From Subtercola sp. (GTDB lineage Bacteria > Actinomycetota > Actinomycetes > Actinomycetales > Microbacteriaceae), in NCBI GenBank assembly GCA_025463765.1, contig JAODBC010000019.1, positions 62,001 through 126,000 on the forward strand: a stretch of 64,000 bases of DNA. Direction: 5' to 3'. The position numbers were made by a program, and so were the translations under genes. The notes beneath the pieces were generated by a model. It searched no databases. It was not told the DNA's origin and was given only the letters and a program-made list of their open reading frames with translations. Shown here one piece after another: positions 48,320-57,631 of this stretch. Position 1 is the stretch's first letter. Each line of letters starts with the position of its first letter.

Positions 48320-48793
48320 TTGAAGCGGCTGTTTGGCACGCTCATTCTCGCCGGTATCTTGTTCTCGGTGTCTGCGTGCACGGCCACGAACCTGACAACC
48401 GCTGCTTCGGTTGCGTCGGCAGCGGTCAGCGTCGCTCCGACTGCTGACGCGTCCGTCGGCCAGGCGTCGAGCAGCCCCGCTGACCTAGCGGCACCAACGC
48501 CGACGGCGAGTTCGTCGGCCATCTTCCTCCCGGTCGATTCGGGACCACAGCCGGCTGCCAACGGCACGGTGACTGTCGACTCCAGCGGCAAACCCGAGTC
48601 CTACATTGTCGCCGAAGGCGACGCCGTATCCGCAATCGCGGACCGCTTCGGCATCTTCGTTTACGGCCTGACACAGCCTGACGGATCCCGATTGACGTAC
48701 GACAAGACACTGATTGAGACCGGCGAGACTCTCACGTTCAAAACATATCTACCGTCATGTCGAAGCGTGCCTGACCCCAACGCCTGCACCTAA
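48320..48793 (+). CDS. LysM-domain lipoprotein
   Basis: 157 aa from TTG 48320, chosen because GGAG lies 5-8 bases upstream and because it starts exactly at a lipoprotein signal peptide: LKRLFGTLILAGILFSVSAC, with lipobox SVSAC. An Ala/Ser/Thr-rich linker follows, then a LysM-like domain with SYIVAEGDAVSAIADRFGIF and ETGETLTFK. A peptidoglycan- or glycan-binding surface lipoprotein. Its domain order copies the frameshifted lipoprotein at 21570-22371. Confidence 0.75.
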   Translation: MKRLFGTLILAGILFSVSACTATNLTTAASVASAAVSVAPTADASVGQASSSPADLAAPTPTASSSAIFLPVDSGPQPAANGTVTVDSSGKPESYIVAEGDAVSAIADRFGIFVYGLTQPDGSRLTYDKTLIETGETLTFKTYLPSCRSVPDPNACT

Positions 48794-48815
48794 CGCCTCA
48801 CTACCCGTATGAGCT

Positions 48816-49148
48816 TCAACCGCGATCCACAACGGTATTCTCAGCTGCGGCCGCTAGTGACGGCGACACGCACTTCAGTGGCCGAAATTCAGACTTTCCC
48901 GAAGGATAAGAAAGCCCGGGTAATGGTCGCTTCCCCGGCGTCGTCGGGAACGTTCTTGTCGAGCCACAGCTCATAGAGTCGGGCTTCCGGATCGCTGCCA
49001 ACATTTGCAGCCTGGTCAGTGTCGGGTCATACGGTCTGAGAACATCGACCATCTGATCGGCCAGCGCGTATCTCCCGTTCTTCCCGTTCCGGGCGGCGAT
49101 CATCAGGCCGTAGCCGATACCTATCAGCAGGCCGCATGCCAGGAGCAC
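48816..49148 (-). CDS. Weak small membrane protein candidate
   Basis: 110 aa from GTG 49148; hydrophobic residues 1-20 followed by a charged helix-like segment (ADQMVDVLRPYDPTLTRLQ). The C-terminal 40 residues are low in family-like features. The frame remains open upstream through a further hydrophobic stretch to the stop of the 49233-49823 gene, so the true start may be earlier. The coding call is uncertain. Confidence 0.35.
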   Translation of the reverse strand: MLLACGLLIGIGYGLMIAARNGKNGRYALADQMVDVLRPYDPTLTRLQMLAAIRKPDSMSCGSTRTFPTTPGKRPLPGLSYPSGKSEFRPLKCVSPSLAAAAENTVVDRG

Positions 49149-49232
49149 AACGGGAATGACACGGTTCGTTCCGAGTACCGCAAGCAGCAGAAATGTGAGG
49201 GAGGCGATGAACAGCGCGCCCGTGAAGAACAG

Positions 49233-49823
49233 CTAGCGCGGGGGTCGAGCCGGTAGTGGATAGCGCCAGACATCTCGGTCACCATCAGCATTCGTAGTCC
49301 AAGTAACAGTGATGGTGGAGTCGGCGGTTGTGAACGTCCGAGCCGCCATGAAGGTGATGGCTTCATCTGGAGCGAGATCGGGACCACCAGTGACGTTTTG
49401 CGGGCCGATCATCGATTCGTCGGCGCTAACGTCAACCTGAATCGCAATCACACCGCCGACGTTCGTCAGAATGTACGTGTCGCCCTGAAAGTGATTTAGG
49501 CTCCACTTCACCCCCAAAGGTGCAGCTTCGGCGTAAAGGGTTGAACCATTAGCTGGCTTGAGGGCGATGGACTCGACTGCGTCGGCTATCCGCCCGAGCG
49601 TGTCGATCGTGAGTGACGCAGCTCTTTCTGAGCGCTCCGCGGCTGCTTCGGCTGCCGCATTTGATCTCTCCGCTCTCTGAGCTTCCTCGGTCACTCGCTG
49701 CAGGTCGAGCCGCTGACCTCTTCGAGTGAAGAGAACCGTCGCCGCAAGGCCGGCTAGCGCAACGATTGTGCCCACGGCCTGGATCAGTGTGGCGATGCCT
49801 TCCCAACCATTGCTAGACCCCAT
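49233..49823 (-). CDS. Membrane-anchored protein with coiled coil, unknown
   Basis: 196 aa. One membrane helix at about 10-33, then an Ala/Glu/Arg-rich coiled coil (EEAQRAERSNAAAEAAAERS) and a beta-rich C-terminal domain ending VTWTTNADGDRDVWRYPLP. No family recognised. Its single-helix-plus-domain layout resembles that of 50332-50859. Encoded in the island. Confidence 0.6.
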   Translation of the reverse strand: MGSSNGWEGIATLIQAVGTIVALAGLAATVLFTRRGQRLDLQRVTEEAQRAERSNAAAEAAAERSERAASLTIDTLGRIADAVESIALKPANGSTLYAEAAPLGVKWSLNHFQGDTYILTNVGGVIAIQVDVSADESMIGPQNVTGGPDLAPDEAITFMAARTFTTADSTITVTWTTNADGDRDVWRYPLPARPPR

Positions 49824-49957
49824 GCGGCAATGATGCCCTAGTTCGCAGGCGAGGGTCGGCGCAGTAGAGACATCGAATCAATCGGTCACCCAACCGCTTG
49901 GCCTGAATGAATTGATTTGCCTTCCGGGCTCAGCAAGGAAGCTGCGAAGATCGCTCT

Positions 49958-50311
49958 ATGACGACAAGTGCAGCACAGGCTGCAACCTTCTACTCGGAGG
50001 TCTTGGAGCACGACGAGGTCTGGTCAATCCGAGACGAAGAAGGCTTTCCTTCGCCTCTCAATCAAGACGGTCAGCGTTCAATTCCTTTTTGGTCGAGACG
50101 ATCCCGAGCTGAAATTGTGTTGAAAGTTCCTGCCTTCGATGGATTTAGTATCACCTCAATTTCGTTGAACGTTTGGCGTGAGCGATGGCTCCCTGGGCTT
50201 GAGCGTGACGGAATACTCGTTGGCCTCAATTGGGCAGGTCCGCGAGCATCCGGATATGACATTGAGCCTCGGACAGTTGAGTCCAACCTGGCCGCACGGG
50301 ACGCAAGCTGA
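49958..50311 (+). CDS. DUF2750-family protein
   Basis: 117 aa covering the whole domain: ATFYSEVLEHDEVWSIRDEE, FPSPLNQDGQRSIPFWSRRS, FEVEISL-equivalent FSITSISLNVW, and RWLPGLERDGILVGLNWAG. DUF2750 has no proven function; genes of this family are common in accessory regions and some are immunity-like. ATG 49958. Stands between two opposite-facing island genes. Confidence 0.82.
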   Translation: MTTSAAQAATFYSEVLEHDEVWSIRDEEGFPSPLNQDGQRSIPFWSRRSRAEIVLKVPAFDGFSITSISLNVWRERWLPGLERDGILVGLNWAGPRASGYDIEPRTVESNLAARDAS

Positions 50312-50331
50312 CAGCACCGCTCGACGTTGAC

Positions 50332-50859
50332 GTGCTCCCAGGTCTGCTGGATTACATCGCAATTTGCATTTCCTTACTCGCCGCGATTGGGACAGTCACT
50401 GCTGTATGGCTGTCAATCCGGCTGGCAACGCGGGAAGCCCGGGAGCGTTCGCGTCGGCAAGCGACGGCCGTCACCGCATGGTTTGGTCATATGGAACCGA
50501 AGATCCCAAATCCAACTATGAGTACTGTCGTCGTCGGAAACGGTTCGGAATCAGCGATTTACGACGTCCTAGTCTCCTTCGGCGCTGCTTGGGGTAGGCA
50601 TGCGGCAGATGTACCCATGAGCTTCGCGTGCACCGTTTGGTTGACTATGGTCTCTCCCGGGGCGTGGTACTTCGAGGGCCCCTATTTCGAGGGCGAAGCG
50701 GTGGATTTTCGACTTGGCGTGCTAATGGAGTTCACTGACGCAGCGCGCCGCCGGTGGAGACGCTCGGCCAACGGCGAGTTGAATCTCGCTAACGACGAGT
50801 GGTTTGCTGAACAGCGCGCCGGGAACAAGCCAGGCGGCAAGGTCACGCGACTACCGTAG
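50332..50859 (+). CDS. Single-pass membrane protein, unknown
   Basis: 175 aa from GTG 50332. Membrane helix at about 6-28 followed by a basic stretch (RLATREARERSRRQ) and a soluble domain with VVVGNGSESAIYDVLVSFG and PYFEGEAVDFRLGV. Begins 20 bp after the DUF2750 gene and is likely cotranscribed with it. No function assigned. Confidence 0.6.
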   Translation: MLPGLLDYIAICISLLAAIGTVTAVWLSIRLATREARERSRRQATAVTAWFGHMEPKIPNPTMSTVVVGNGSESAIYDVLVSFGAAWGRHAADVPMSFACTVWLTMVSPGAWYFEGPYFEGEAVDFRLGVLMEFTDAARRRWRRSANGELNLANDEWFAEQRAGNKPGGKVTRLP

Positions 50860-50952
50860 GATCGTAATAGTCCTTTCGTGTGCGGAGTGGTTCGAACCAG
50901 TTGCGATGGCCGCGCCTCGATCGGTGGTGACGAACGCTGTCATAATCTGCAG

Positions 50953-51189
50953 ATGGACCACGACCTAATCGAGCTTCTTGTTGGGGTCGCGTTCGTGGCG
51001 TTCGGCATCTTCTTTTGGCGATTCGCTGATGCCACGGCCAATTATTTCCGAAAGAGGGGCAGCCCCTTTTTGACGGAAGCGCAGAACGACAAGGTGTACA
51101 CGGCGACTGGGGTTCGTTGGGCTGCTGGGCCGGCATTCGTGATCGGCGTCATCATGATCATCGTCAACGCGCACAATTTGGCTAACTAG
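50953..51189 (+). CDS. 78-aa two-pass membrane protein
   Basis: From ATG 50953: helices at about 5-25 (LLVGVAFVAFGIFFWRFA) and 55-74 (AAGPAFVIGVIMIIVNA). A CATAAT hexamer lies 6 bases upstream, consistent with a leaderless transcript. No family recognised. Confidence 0.55.
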   Translation: MDHDLIELLVGVAFVAFGIFFWRFADATANYFRKRGSPFLTEAQNDKVYTATGVRWAAGPAFVIGVIMIIVNAHNLAN

Positions 51190-51322
51190 CAGCTGCATCG
51201 ATCCCGACACGGTTAGTGCCCGTTCGAGGCATCCAACAGTGTCTCTTCGCTGATGTCAGGTGCCTCTCGTACCGTTGTCTTGGACGATACGAAAGACGCG
51301 GGCGACTGACGCAGGCGTCCGA

Positions 51323-52486
51323 ATGATTTCGAACTTGCTTGTGGGAAGTGTCACTCCATACGAGACCGCGGCGGGTAGGCGATACCAGTTGCTTTACCGG
51401 AAACCTGACCGCGCTCAGACGGATAAGCGCGGGTTCAAGACGAAACGCGAGGCAGAACTGTTTCTGGCGTCGATCGAGACATCGAAGAGTCGTGGCGCGT
51501 ATGTCAACCCGACGCTCTCGCGTGTGACCGTGGGCGATTGGTGCGAGAGATGGGTGGCAACGAGGACGGACCTAGGAGCGTCTACTCTCGACCGGGTGGA
51601 AGGCATTTTGCGGCGCAATATCCGGCCAAGCCTCGGGAACGTCGCGCACGGCGACTTGAATCGTCTGCAAGTTCAACAGTGGGCGTCGGCTCTTTCTGAG
51701 ACGCAGTCGCCCTGGTCAGTGCGAAAGATCGTCAACACGCTGTCTGGCGCGCCTCAGCTCGCTGTCGATGATGGTCGTATCGTCGCGGATCCTGCTGCCA
51801 AACTGAAACTGCCCAAGGTCGTCAAAGAGGGGAAAACGGTATCTGTCGCACGAGCAGGTTCACGGCCTCGCTGGGGCCGTCGAGAATCGAGGTGAGGGAT
51901 TTTGGGCTAGTCGTGCTAGTTCTGGCTTACTGTGGCCTGCGCTGGGGCGAATTAGCGGGCCTGCGAGTCGGCGACGTCGATGTGCAACGCGGTCGGCTCG
52001 AGGTCAGGCACACCTACATCGAGGTGAACGGCTATCTCGAAGCGTCAACGCCGAAGGACTACGAAGAACGGTCGATTCCGGTGCCGAGGTTTGTGCTCGA
52101 CCTTCTGGCCGAGGCGATCGCCAGTCGTTCTGACGACGAGCAACTTTTTCAGGGCCAGCGGTGGGGGAGCGGTCTTGCGTAATCGGCGTTTCCGTCGCAG
52201 TTACTTCGATCCAGCCGCTACAGAGGTCGGCATCGAGGGTCTGACTCCGCATGAGTTGCGCCACACCTGCGCCAGCCTCGCAGTGAGCGCGGGTGCGAAC
52301 GTCAAAGCGCTGCAACAGATGCTCGGTCACAGTTCCGCGAAGGAGACCCTCGACACCTACGCAGACTTATTCGACGATGACCTGGACAGCGTTGCGGTCA
52401 CCCTGAATGACATCGTCGCCCAGAAGAGTGTGGGCAAAGCGTGGGCAAATCCGAAGCAGATGGCGGGTGCGGGAGAGGCCCGATAG
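51323..52486 (+). pseudogene. Tyrosine recombinase (phage-type integrase), frameshifted
   Basis: The arm-binding and core-binding parts read cleanly from about 51323 (KPDRAQTDKRGFKTKREAEL) to about 51840. The next piece, YLSHEQVHGLAGAVE, is in a second frame to about 51890; then YCGLRWGELAGLRVGDVDV in a third frame to about 52170; and finally YFDPAATEVGIEGLTPHELR...LGHSS...DTYADLF in the original frame to 52486. All catalytic residues (R, HxxR, GH, Y) survive, but about three frameshifts break the gene. It ends 34 bp before the CCA end of tRNA-Arg, the normal place for an integrase using that tRNA as attB. Confidence 0.88.
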
Positions 52487-52519
52487 CCGTCAATCCCAGT
52501 GCTGGTGCGGATGTACTGC

Positions 52520-52594
52520 TGGTGGCCCCACGCAGATTCGAACTGCGGCCCCTGCCTCCGGAGGGCAGTGCTCTATCCCCTGAGCTATGGGGCC
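52520..52594 (-). tRNA. tRNA-Arg (anticodon CCG)
   Basis: Acceptor arms GGCCCCA and TGGGGCC, D stem GCTC/GAGC, anticodon stem CTGCC/GGCAG around loop CTCCGGA (anticodon CCG), T arm CGCAG-TTCGAAT-CTGCG, and an encoded CCA at 52520-52522. Reads CGG codons. Its 3' end faces the broken integrase and the island. Confidence 0.96.
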
Positions 52595-52679
52595 AGGAGT
52601 GCGGTCTACACATTACCATCGCGTGAAGGGTGCCTCTCACGTCGCGAGCACAGCCGCGATTCATGGCAGCATTGAGAGC

Positions 52680-53474
52680 ATGAAGCGAACGGTCAGCGCC
52701 CACCTCGAATGTGACATCGATGCGCCCGCCAACCTGGTCTTTTCGATAGCAATTGCAGCGGGGCTCAGCGCAAGCACTGAAACGGTCGAATACGTGTTCA
52801 ACGGGCATCCGATCACGCCCGTCGAGATCGGCGACGTGCACGGAACGCGCCTCCACGAGTTCAACGTCGGCAAGGGCACGCTCGTCGCCGACTACTGGGC
52901 CGTCGTCGACGGTAACGCGGCCCCGGCCGACGTGACGAAGAACGACCTCATTACGTATCTGCGCCCCAGCCGCTACTGCGAGAGCGACATTCTGCTGCCG
53001 ACGGCGCGCTCGGAGTTCGCGGGGCTCGAGGGGCGCATGCTGCTCGACAGCGTGAGCTCGTGGGTGGGCGACAAGCTCAGTTACGTTCCGGGCTCGAGCC
53101 TGCCGACCGACGGCGCCGTGCGCACGCTGCTGTCGCGTCAAGGCGTCTGCCGCGACTATGCGCATCTCGTGGTCGCGTTGCTTCGCGCGCTCGACGTGCC
53201 GGCCCGCCTCGTGTCGGTGTACGCGCCGGGCCTTGACCCCATGGACTTTCACGCCGTCGCCGAAGCATACGTGAACGATGAGTGGTACGTGGTCGACGCG
53301 ACCGCGCTCGCGCCGCGACAGAGCCTGGTGCGCATAGCGACCGGGCGCGATGCGGCCGACACGGCGTTCCTCAGCAACCACGGCGGCTGGCTCGCCCTGA
53401 ACAAGCTCGAGGTGACGGCGACGGTGGATGCCCTGCCCCGCGATGACACCCGCGAGCTCGCACAGCTGCACTAG
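52680..53474 (+). CDS. Transglutaminase-like cysteine hydrolase
   Basis: 264 aa from ATG 52680. Triad Cys157 in [20 protein letters not shown], His191 in [11 protein letters not shown] and Asp206 in WYVVDAT, the standard microbial transglutaminase-like arrangement. N-terminal beta domain (residues 1-110) as in related proteins. No signal peptide. Such proteins are usually peptidases or amidases. Sits alone between tRNA-Arg and argS. Confidence 0.88.
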   Translation: MKRTVSAHLECDIDAPANLVFSIAIAAGLSASTETVEYVFNGHPITPVEIGDVHGTRLHEFNVGKGTLVADYWAVVDGNAAPADVTKNDLITYLRPSRYCESDILLPTARSEFAGLEGRMLLDSVSSWVGDKLSYVPGSSLPTDGAVRTLLSRQGVCRDYAHLVVALLRALDVPARLVSVYAPGLDPMDFHAVAEAYVNDEWYVVDATALAPRQSLVRIATGRDAADTAFLSNHGGWLALNKLEVTATVDALPRDDTRELAQLH

Positions 53475-53499
53475 TCCCGCATCCCGGGCGTCCACTTTT

Positions 53500-53539
53500 C
53501 GAAAAAGTCCCCAAAATCGACCGCAAAGGGCCTTTTTCG
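53500..53539. terminator. AAAAAG/CTTTTT hairpin between the transglutaminase-like gene and argS
   Basis: CGAAAAAG (53500-53507) pairs with CTTTTTCG (53532-53539); CCC/GGG extends the stem inside after one mismatch. The U-rich arm lies on the rightward transcript, so it can end the transglutaminase-like mRNA 26 bp after its stop. Confidence 0.55.
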
Positions 53540-53593
53540 CAAAGTCGATCGCTGAAGCAGACTCTCCCGCAGGAGGCGGTCAGGGCGTCGCGA

Positions 53594-53599
53594 TAGGCT
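53594..53599 (+). promoter_or_regulatory. -10 element of argS
   Basis: TAGGCT ends 8 bases before GTG 53608; transcription should start within a base or two of the start codon. Confidence 0.5.
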
Positions 53600-53607
53600 T
53601 GAACACC

Positions 53608-55317
53608 GTGACTCCCGAAGACCTTTCCAGCGCCCTGTTCGACATCGTGACCGCCCGTCTCGAGTCGCGACGAGCGAGCGAAGGCGAGTCGAACGGCGAG
53701 TCATCGGGCGAGGCGGATGCTCCTGCCGTCACTATTTCGGTGGTCGACGTTCAGCTCGAGCGCCCGCGCAACCGCGACCACGGCGACTGGACCACGAACA
53801 TCGCCATGAAGCTCGCCAAGTCGCTCGGAACAAACCCTCGCGCCTTCGCCGCCGAGATCGTGCCCCAGATCGAGGCACTCGACGGCGTCGCGAAAGTGGA
53901 TGTTGCGGGCCCCGGCTTCATCAACATCACCCTCGAGACGGCCGCAGCCGGCGAGATCGTGCGCACGATCCTTACGCAGGGCGACTCGTACGGTCACAAC
54001 CACGTGCTCGACGGCCTCAGCGTCAATATGGAATTCGTGTCGGCGAACCCCACCGGGCCGTTGCACCTGGGGCACACCAGGTGGGCCGCTCTGGGCGATG
54101 CCATCGCGCGGGTGCTGAGTGCATCCGGTGCCGAGGTGACGACCGAGTACTACATCAACGACGCCGGCAACCAGATGGACAACTTCGGCGCCTCGGTGCT
54201 GGCGGCCGCCAAGGGCGAGCCGACGCCCGAGGGCGGGTACCCGGGGGAGTACATACAGGAGCTGGCGGCGAAGGTGCTGGCCCAGGTGCCTGACCTGCTC
54301 GACCTGCCCGAAAAAGAGGCGATCGCGGTCGCCCGCGACCTCGCCTACCTGCAGCAGCTCGAAGAGATCAAGACCTCGCTCGAGAATTTTCATGTGCACT
54401 TCGACGTGTACTTTTCTGAGCGCACCCTGCACGCGGTCGACCCTGAGACCGGCACGAGCCTCATCGACCAGGCCGCCGTGCGTCTGCGCGAACAAGGTCA
54501 TGTGTTCGAGAAAGACGACGCCGTCTGGGTGCGCACCACCGATTTCGGCGACGACAAAGACCGCGTGCTGACGCGCGGCAACGGAATCGTCACATACTTC
54601 GCCGCCGACGCGGCCTACTACCTCAACAAGAAAGACCGCGGCTTCACCGAGAAGATCTACCTGCTCGGCGCCGACCACCACGGTTACGTCGGGCGACTCA
54701 AGGCCCTTGCCGCCGCCGCCGGCGACGACCCCGACGTGAACATCAAGATTCTCATCGGCCAGCTGGTCAACCTCAATGGAGCCAAGCTGTCGAAGCGCGC
54801 AGGCAATATCGTCGAGCTTGACGACTTGCTGAAGTGGGTAGGTGCGGATGCCCTGCGGTACTCCCTCGCCAGGTACCCCGCCGATTCACCGCTCTCACTC
54901 GACGGCGAGAAGCTGCGCGAGCGTACGAACGACAACCCCGTCTTCTACGTTCAGTACGCGCACTCGCGCACGCGTTCGGTGGCGAAGAACGCCGCCGCCT
55001 CTGGCGTCGACCGCAGTGCTTTCGAGCCGTCGCTTCTCACGCACGAGACCGAGACCGAATTGCTCGGCTCGCTGCAGGAACTGCCGCGCATCGTGGCCCA
55101 GTCTGCCGAACTGCGCGAGCCGCACCGCGTGGCACGTTACCTCGAAGAGGTCGCCGGGCACTACCACCGCTGGTACGGCGCCTGCCGCGTGCTGCCTCTC
55201 GGCGACGAGCCGGTCACCGACCTGCACCGCACCCGTCTCTGGCTGAACGACGCCACGGGGCAGGTCATTCGTAACGGCCTCGAGCTGCTGGGTGTTTCGG
55301 CACCGGACCGCATGTAA
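53608..55317 (+). CDS. argS: Arginyl-tRNA synthetase
   Basis: 569 aa class-I synthetase charging tRNA-Arg. N-terminal Arg-tRNA-synthetase domain, then [14 protein letters not shown] with the HIGH-type signature, [24 protein letters not shown], the KMSKS-equivalent KLSKRAG and a DALR anticodon-binding C-terminus ([12 protein letters not shown] onward). GTG 53608 is chosen because the upstream frame lacks family similarity and because a -10 hexamer precedes it closely. A short Ser/Glu/Gly stretch at residues about 20-34 is an insertion. argS upstream of lysA-hom is a conserved actinobacterial order. Confidence 0.96.
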   Translation: MTPEDLSSALFDIVTARLESRRASEGESNGESSGEADAPAVTISVVDVQLERPRNRDHGDWTTNIAMKLAKSLGTNPRAFAAEIVPQIEALDGVAKVDVAGPGFINITLETAAAGEIVRTILTQGDSYGHNHVLDGLSVNMEFVSANPTGPLHLGHTRWAALGDAIARVLSASGAEVTTEYYINDAGNQMDNFGASVLAAAKGEPTPEGGYPGEYIQELAAKVLAQVPDLLDLPEKEAIAVARDLAYLQQLEEIKTSLENFHVHFDVYFSERTLHAVDPETGTSLIDQAAVRLREQGHVFEKDDAVWVRTTDFGDDKDRVLTRGNGIVTYFAADAAYYLNKKDRGFTEKIYLLGADHHGYVGRLKALAAAAGDDPDVNIKILIGQLVNLNGAKLSKRAGNIVELDDLLKWVGADALRYSLARYPADSPLSLDGEKLRERTNDNPVFYVQYAHSRTRSVAKNAAASGVDRSAFEPSLLTHETETELLGSLQELPRIVAQSAELREPHRVARYLEEVAGHYHRWYGACRVLPLGDEPVTDLHRTRLWLNDATGQVIRNGLELLGVSAPDRM

Positions 55318-55335
55318 GGCACTCTTATTCGAATA

Positions 55336-55570
55336 GAGGTAGCTCTGAGCAGGCCATCGCCGGGATGCCGACGCTGGCCCGACAATTGACGCAAGCCCCC
55401 TTACCGCTCCCTTAACTTGCGTATTGAGGTAGCTCTGAGCAGGCCTTCGCCGGGATGCCGACGCTGGCCCGACAATTGAGGCAAGCCCCTTACCGCTCCC
55501 TTAACTTGCGTATAGAGGTAGCTCTGAGCAGGCCGGCGTGTCGAGGTAGCTCTGAGCAACTGAGCAGGCC
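55336..55570. repeat. 90-bp tandem repeat, two full and two partial copies
   Basis: Units starting GAGGTAGCTCTGAGCAGGCC begin at 55336, 55426 and 55515, with a truncated one at 55543. Copies one and two are nearly identical over 90 bp, including GACAATTGA and CCGCTCCCTTAACTTGCG. This fills most of the 327-bp gap between argS and the first DUF2993 gene. No spacers of variable sequence, hence not a CRISPR. Confidence 0.92.
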
Positions 55571-55644
55571 ATCGCCGCAGGCGCGTAACCGCTCGTTCAT
55601 GCGGGGTTGGCCTGGGTGTCGACCGTCGGCCGTACGTTGCGGGG

Positions 55645-56478
55645 ATGGGTAAGCGCGAGCATAAGCGGCGACCGATCGCGGCAGTTCTGGTGGCCCTGGT
55701 TGCGCTGGCGCTGGTGGTGTTCGTGGGCGGAGACTTCGCGACGCGCGCCTTTGTCGAAGCGCGCATCCGCACGGCTGTGGTGGCTCAGCTGCCCGAAGGC
55801 ATGGCGGGAGATGTCAACGTGAATCTGGGCGGCGCGCCGATGCTCGTGCAGTTCGCGAGCGGCTCCTTCGCGCAGGTCACCGTCGTCAGCAAGGGAATGC
55901 TCGACCGCGGTGTTCCCTTTCAGTCCACCGTCGTCGTATCGAACCTGCCCTTCGACCCGGCGAAACCGATCTCGCGGATCACCGCGACAGTCTCCCTGAG
56001 CGACGAAGCGGCCACTTCTCTGAGCGCGCTTCCCGGTGCGGTGACCGTCGCCTTCGGCGATGGAACCATCGTGTACCGGATGCCCGGCCAGACCGCCACG
56101 GCCGTCGCAGCAACCGCCGGGCTCACCGCAGCTGTTTCGGCCGACGGAACGAGCATCGTGCTGGCAGTGGGCGACAGCCCGACGGCGTCGGTCGCGGGCT
56201 CGCCCGATGCGAGTGCGGCCGGCGCGATAGCCGCCGGCGCTGCTGCCCCCGTATCTGCGCCCGGCGCTGCTACCGGCGCGGCTGCGGCCGTTGCCGGAGC
56301 ACGGAGCCCCGATGCCGACCAGGCGGCGTCTGTTTCGGTCTGCGTCGCGAAATTTCTACCCGCCGGCGTCCACGTCACCAGCATCACTCCGACGGTCGGC
56401 AGTATTTCGATGACTGTCGAGGGCACCAACGTGTTGTTCTCACGAGACGCCTTGGCGGTCGCGGGCACCTGCCCGTGA
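55645..56478 (+). CDS. DUF2993 (LmeA-like) membrane-anchored protein
   Basis: 277 aa. Short basic N-terminus, one membrane helix (residues about 10-30), then a DUF2993 domain: VNVNLGGAPMLVQFASGSFA, TVVSKGMLDRGVPF and a C-terminal VCVAKFLPAGVHVTSITPTV. LmeA-like proteins act in mannan/cell-envelope maturation in mycobacteria. A roughly 45-residue Ala/Gly/Pro-rich insertion precedes the C-terminal segment. Tandem paralogue of the next gene. ATG 55645 lies 6 bases after TACGTT. Confidence 0.82.
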   Translation: MGKREHKRRPIAAVLVALVALALVVFVGGDFATRAFVEARIRTAVVAQLPEGMAGDVNVNLGGAPMLVQFASGSFAQVTVVSKGMLDRGVPFQSTVVVSNLPFDPAKPISRITATVSLSDEAATSLSALPGAVTVAFGDGTIVYRMPGQTATAVAATAGLTAAVSADGTSIVLAVGDSPTASVAGSPDASAAGAIAAGAAAPVSAPGAATGAAAAVAGARSPDADQAASVSVCVAKFLPAGVHVTSITPTVGSISMTVEGTNVLFSRDALAVAGTCP

Positions 56479-56671
56479 GCAGCCGGCTCCCGTGCACGGC
56501 TCTTCTTCGGCTCACGGCCGGCCAGGTTCAGCGCGAACCGTCGAAGCGCAACGGATGATCGGGGCTATGCGCGCCGGATGAGCTGAGGTTCGACCGTTTT
56601 CGGCGTAAGGGCGCGGTGGCTGTACCGCGTCACACGGAGCCTTCAGCCGCGGCGGCGGTATGCTCCTCACC

Positions 56672-57568
56672 ATGACCACCCCGCCGCCCGTCTCGCCCTC
56701 GCCCCGGTCGTCGGGAGCATCGTGGTCGCCGGGCGGCCCGGGGCACTCCGCGCCGCAGTCGCCGCAGTCGCCGCAGCCGCCGCAGCCGCCGCCGCCGCAG
56801 TCGCAGCCGCCGCACTCGGGCGCGCAACAGGGCCGGCCCCGCAGGCGCGGGCGTATCATCGCGATCGTTGTCGGTGCGGTCGTGCTGCTCGCGATCATCC
56901 TCGTGGCCGTCGACTTCGGCGTGCGCGCCTACGCCGAGTCGCAGGTGAAGTCGGCCGTGCGGGAAAACCTGCCCAGCACGGTGACCGGAGACGTCGATGT
57001 CAGCATCGGCGGCGGCCCTTTTCTGCTGCAGTACCTGTCGGGAACGTTCAGTGAAGTAACCCTGACCAGCAAAAACATGCAGGTGAACGGCGTGCCGGTG
57101 CAGATCGCCGTGACGGCGAACGACGTGTCGACCGACGCGTCGAAGCCGGTGCCGTCGGCGACGGGCAGCATCACTCTCGATGAGGCTGCCGTGAATTCCT
57201 TCCTCAGTGTGAAGGGATCAAACCAGATCACCTTGGCGAACGGAACCGTCGGGTACTCGGGTTCGACGCAGGTATTCGGGCTCACCCTGGGTTACGACGT
57301 CACGGCGACAGCCACACCGCAGGGCCCAGATGTTCTGCTCACGCCGACCGGAGCGCAGCTGAAGGCAGGCTCGTCGTCGATCGACGTGGGTGGAGCGTTG
57401 AAGGCCGTGGTCTCCCAGCCGATCTCGATCTGCGTGGCGCGGTACCTGCCCGAAGGCGTGCAGATCACCTCGATCACGCCGACGCCGGGCAGCGTGACGG
57501 TGACTGCCGAGGCGACGAACCTTACGCTGACCGAGGACGCCCTGAAGACCACCGGCAGCTGCGACTGA
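56672..57568 (+). CDS. DUF2993 (LmeA-like) membrane-anchored protein, paralogue
   Basis: 298 aa from ATG 56672, 7 bases after a TATGCT hexamer (56659-56664). N-terminal 55 residues are a Pro/Gln/Ser repeat tail encoded by a CCGCAGTCG/CCGCAGCCG array (56752-56815), then one membrane helix (RIIAIVVGAVVLLAIILVAV) and the DUF2993 domain (VDVSIGGGPFLLQYLSGTFS, ICVARYLPEGVQITSITPTP). It shares domain order with the preceding gene, showing a tandem duplication. The Pro-rich tail is cytoplasmic and could bind partner proteins. Confidence 0.85.
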   Translation: MTTPPPVSPSPRSSGASWSPGGPGHSAPQSPQSPQPPQPPPPQSQPPHSGAQQGRPRRRGRIIAIVVGAVVLLAIILVAVDFGVRAYAESQVKSAVRENLPSTVTGDVDVSIGGGPFLLQYLSGTFSEVTLTSKNMQVNGVPVQIAVTANDVSTDASKPVPSATGSITLDEAAVNSFLSVKGSNQITLANGTVGYSGSTQVFGLTLGYDVTATATPQGPDVLLTPTGAQLKAGSSSIDVGGALKAVVSQPISICVARYLPEGVQITSITPTPGSVTVTAEATNLTLTEDALKTTGSCD

Positions 57569-57631
57569 CGCCGCGCCTCCGCGGCGGTCGCTTTGCTCCG
57601 CAGATGTCGCTCTCGGCAAGGCCGCCCCGCG

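Larger units (their letters stand above)
46654..52519. mobile_element. Decayed integrative island at tRNA-Arg
   Basis: Bounded on the right by the 3' end of tRNA-Arg(CCG), with a broken tyrosine integrase directly beside it, and on the left by a second integrase fragment. Cargo: an XRE regulator, a LysM lipoprotein, a DUF2750 protein and several small membrane proteins with loose gene spacing. No copy of the tRNA 3' end was found by eye at the left side, so the exact left limit and attL are unknown; the border could lie as far left as about 45.6 kb. Confidence 0.55.

Noticed and set aside
50891-50900. GGTTCGAACC as a tRNA T-arm or SOS box
   Set aside because: No tRNA structure surrounds it, and a single palindrome is not enough for a LexA site before an unidentified gene.
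55336-55570. CRISPR array
   Set aside because: Adjacent 90-bp units are nearly identical throughout with no unique spacers, and no cas genes are nearby.
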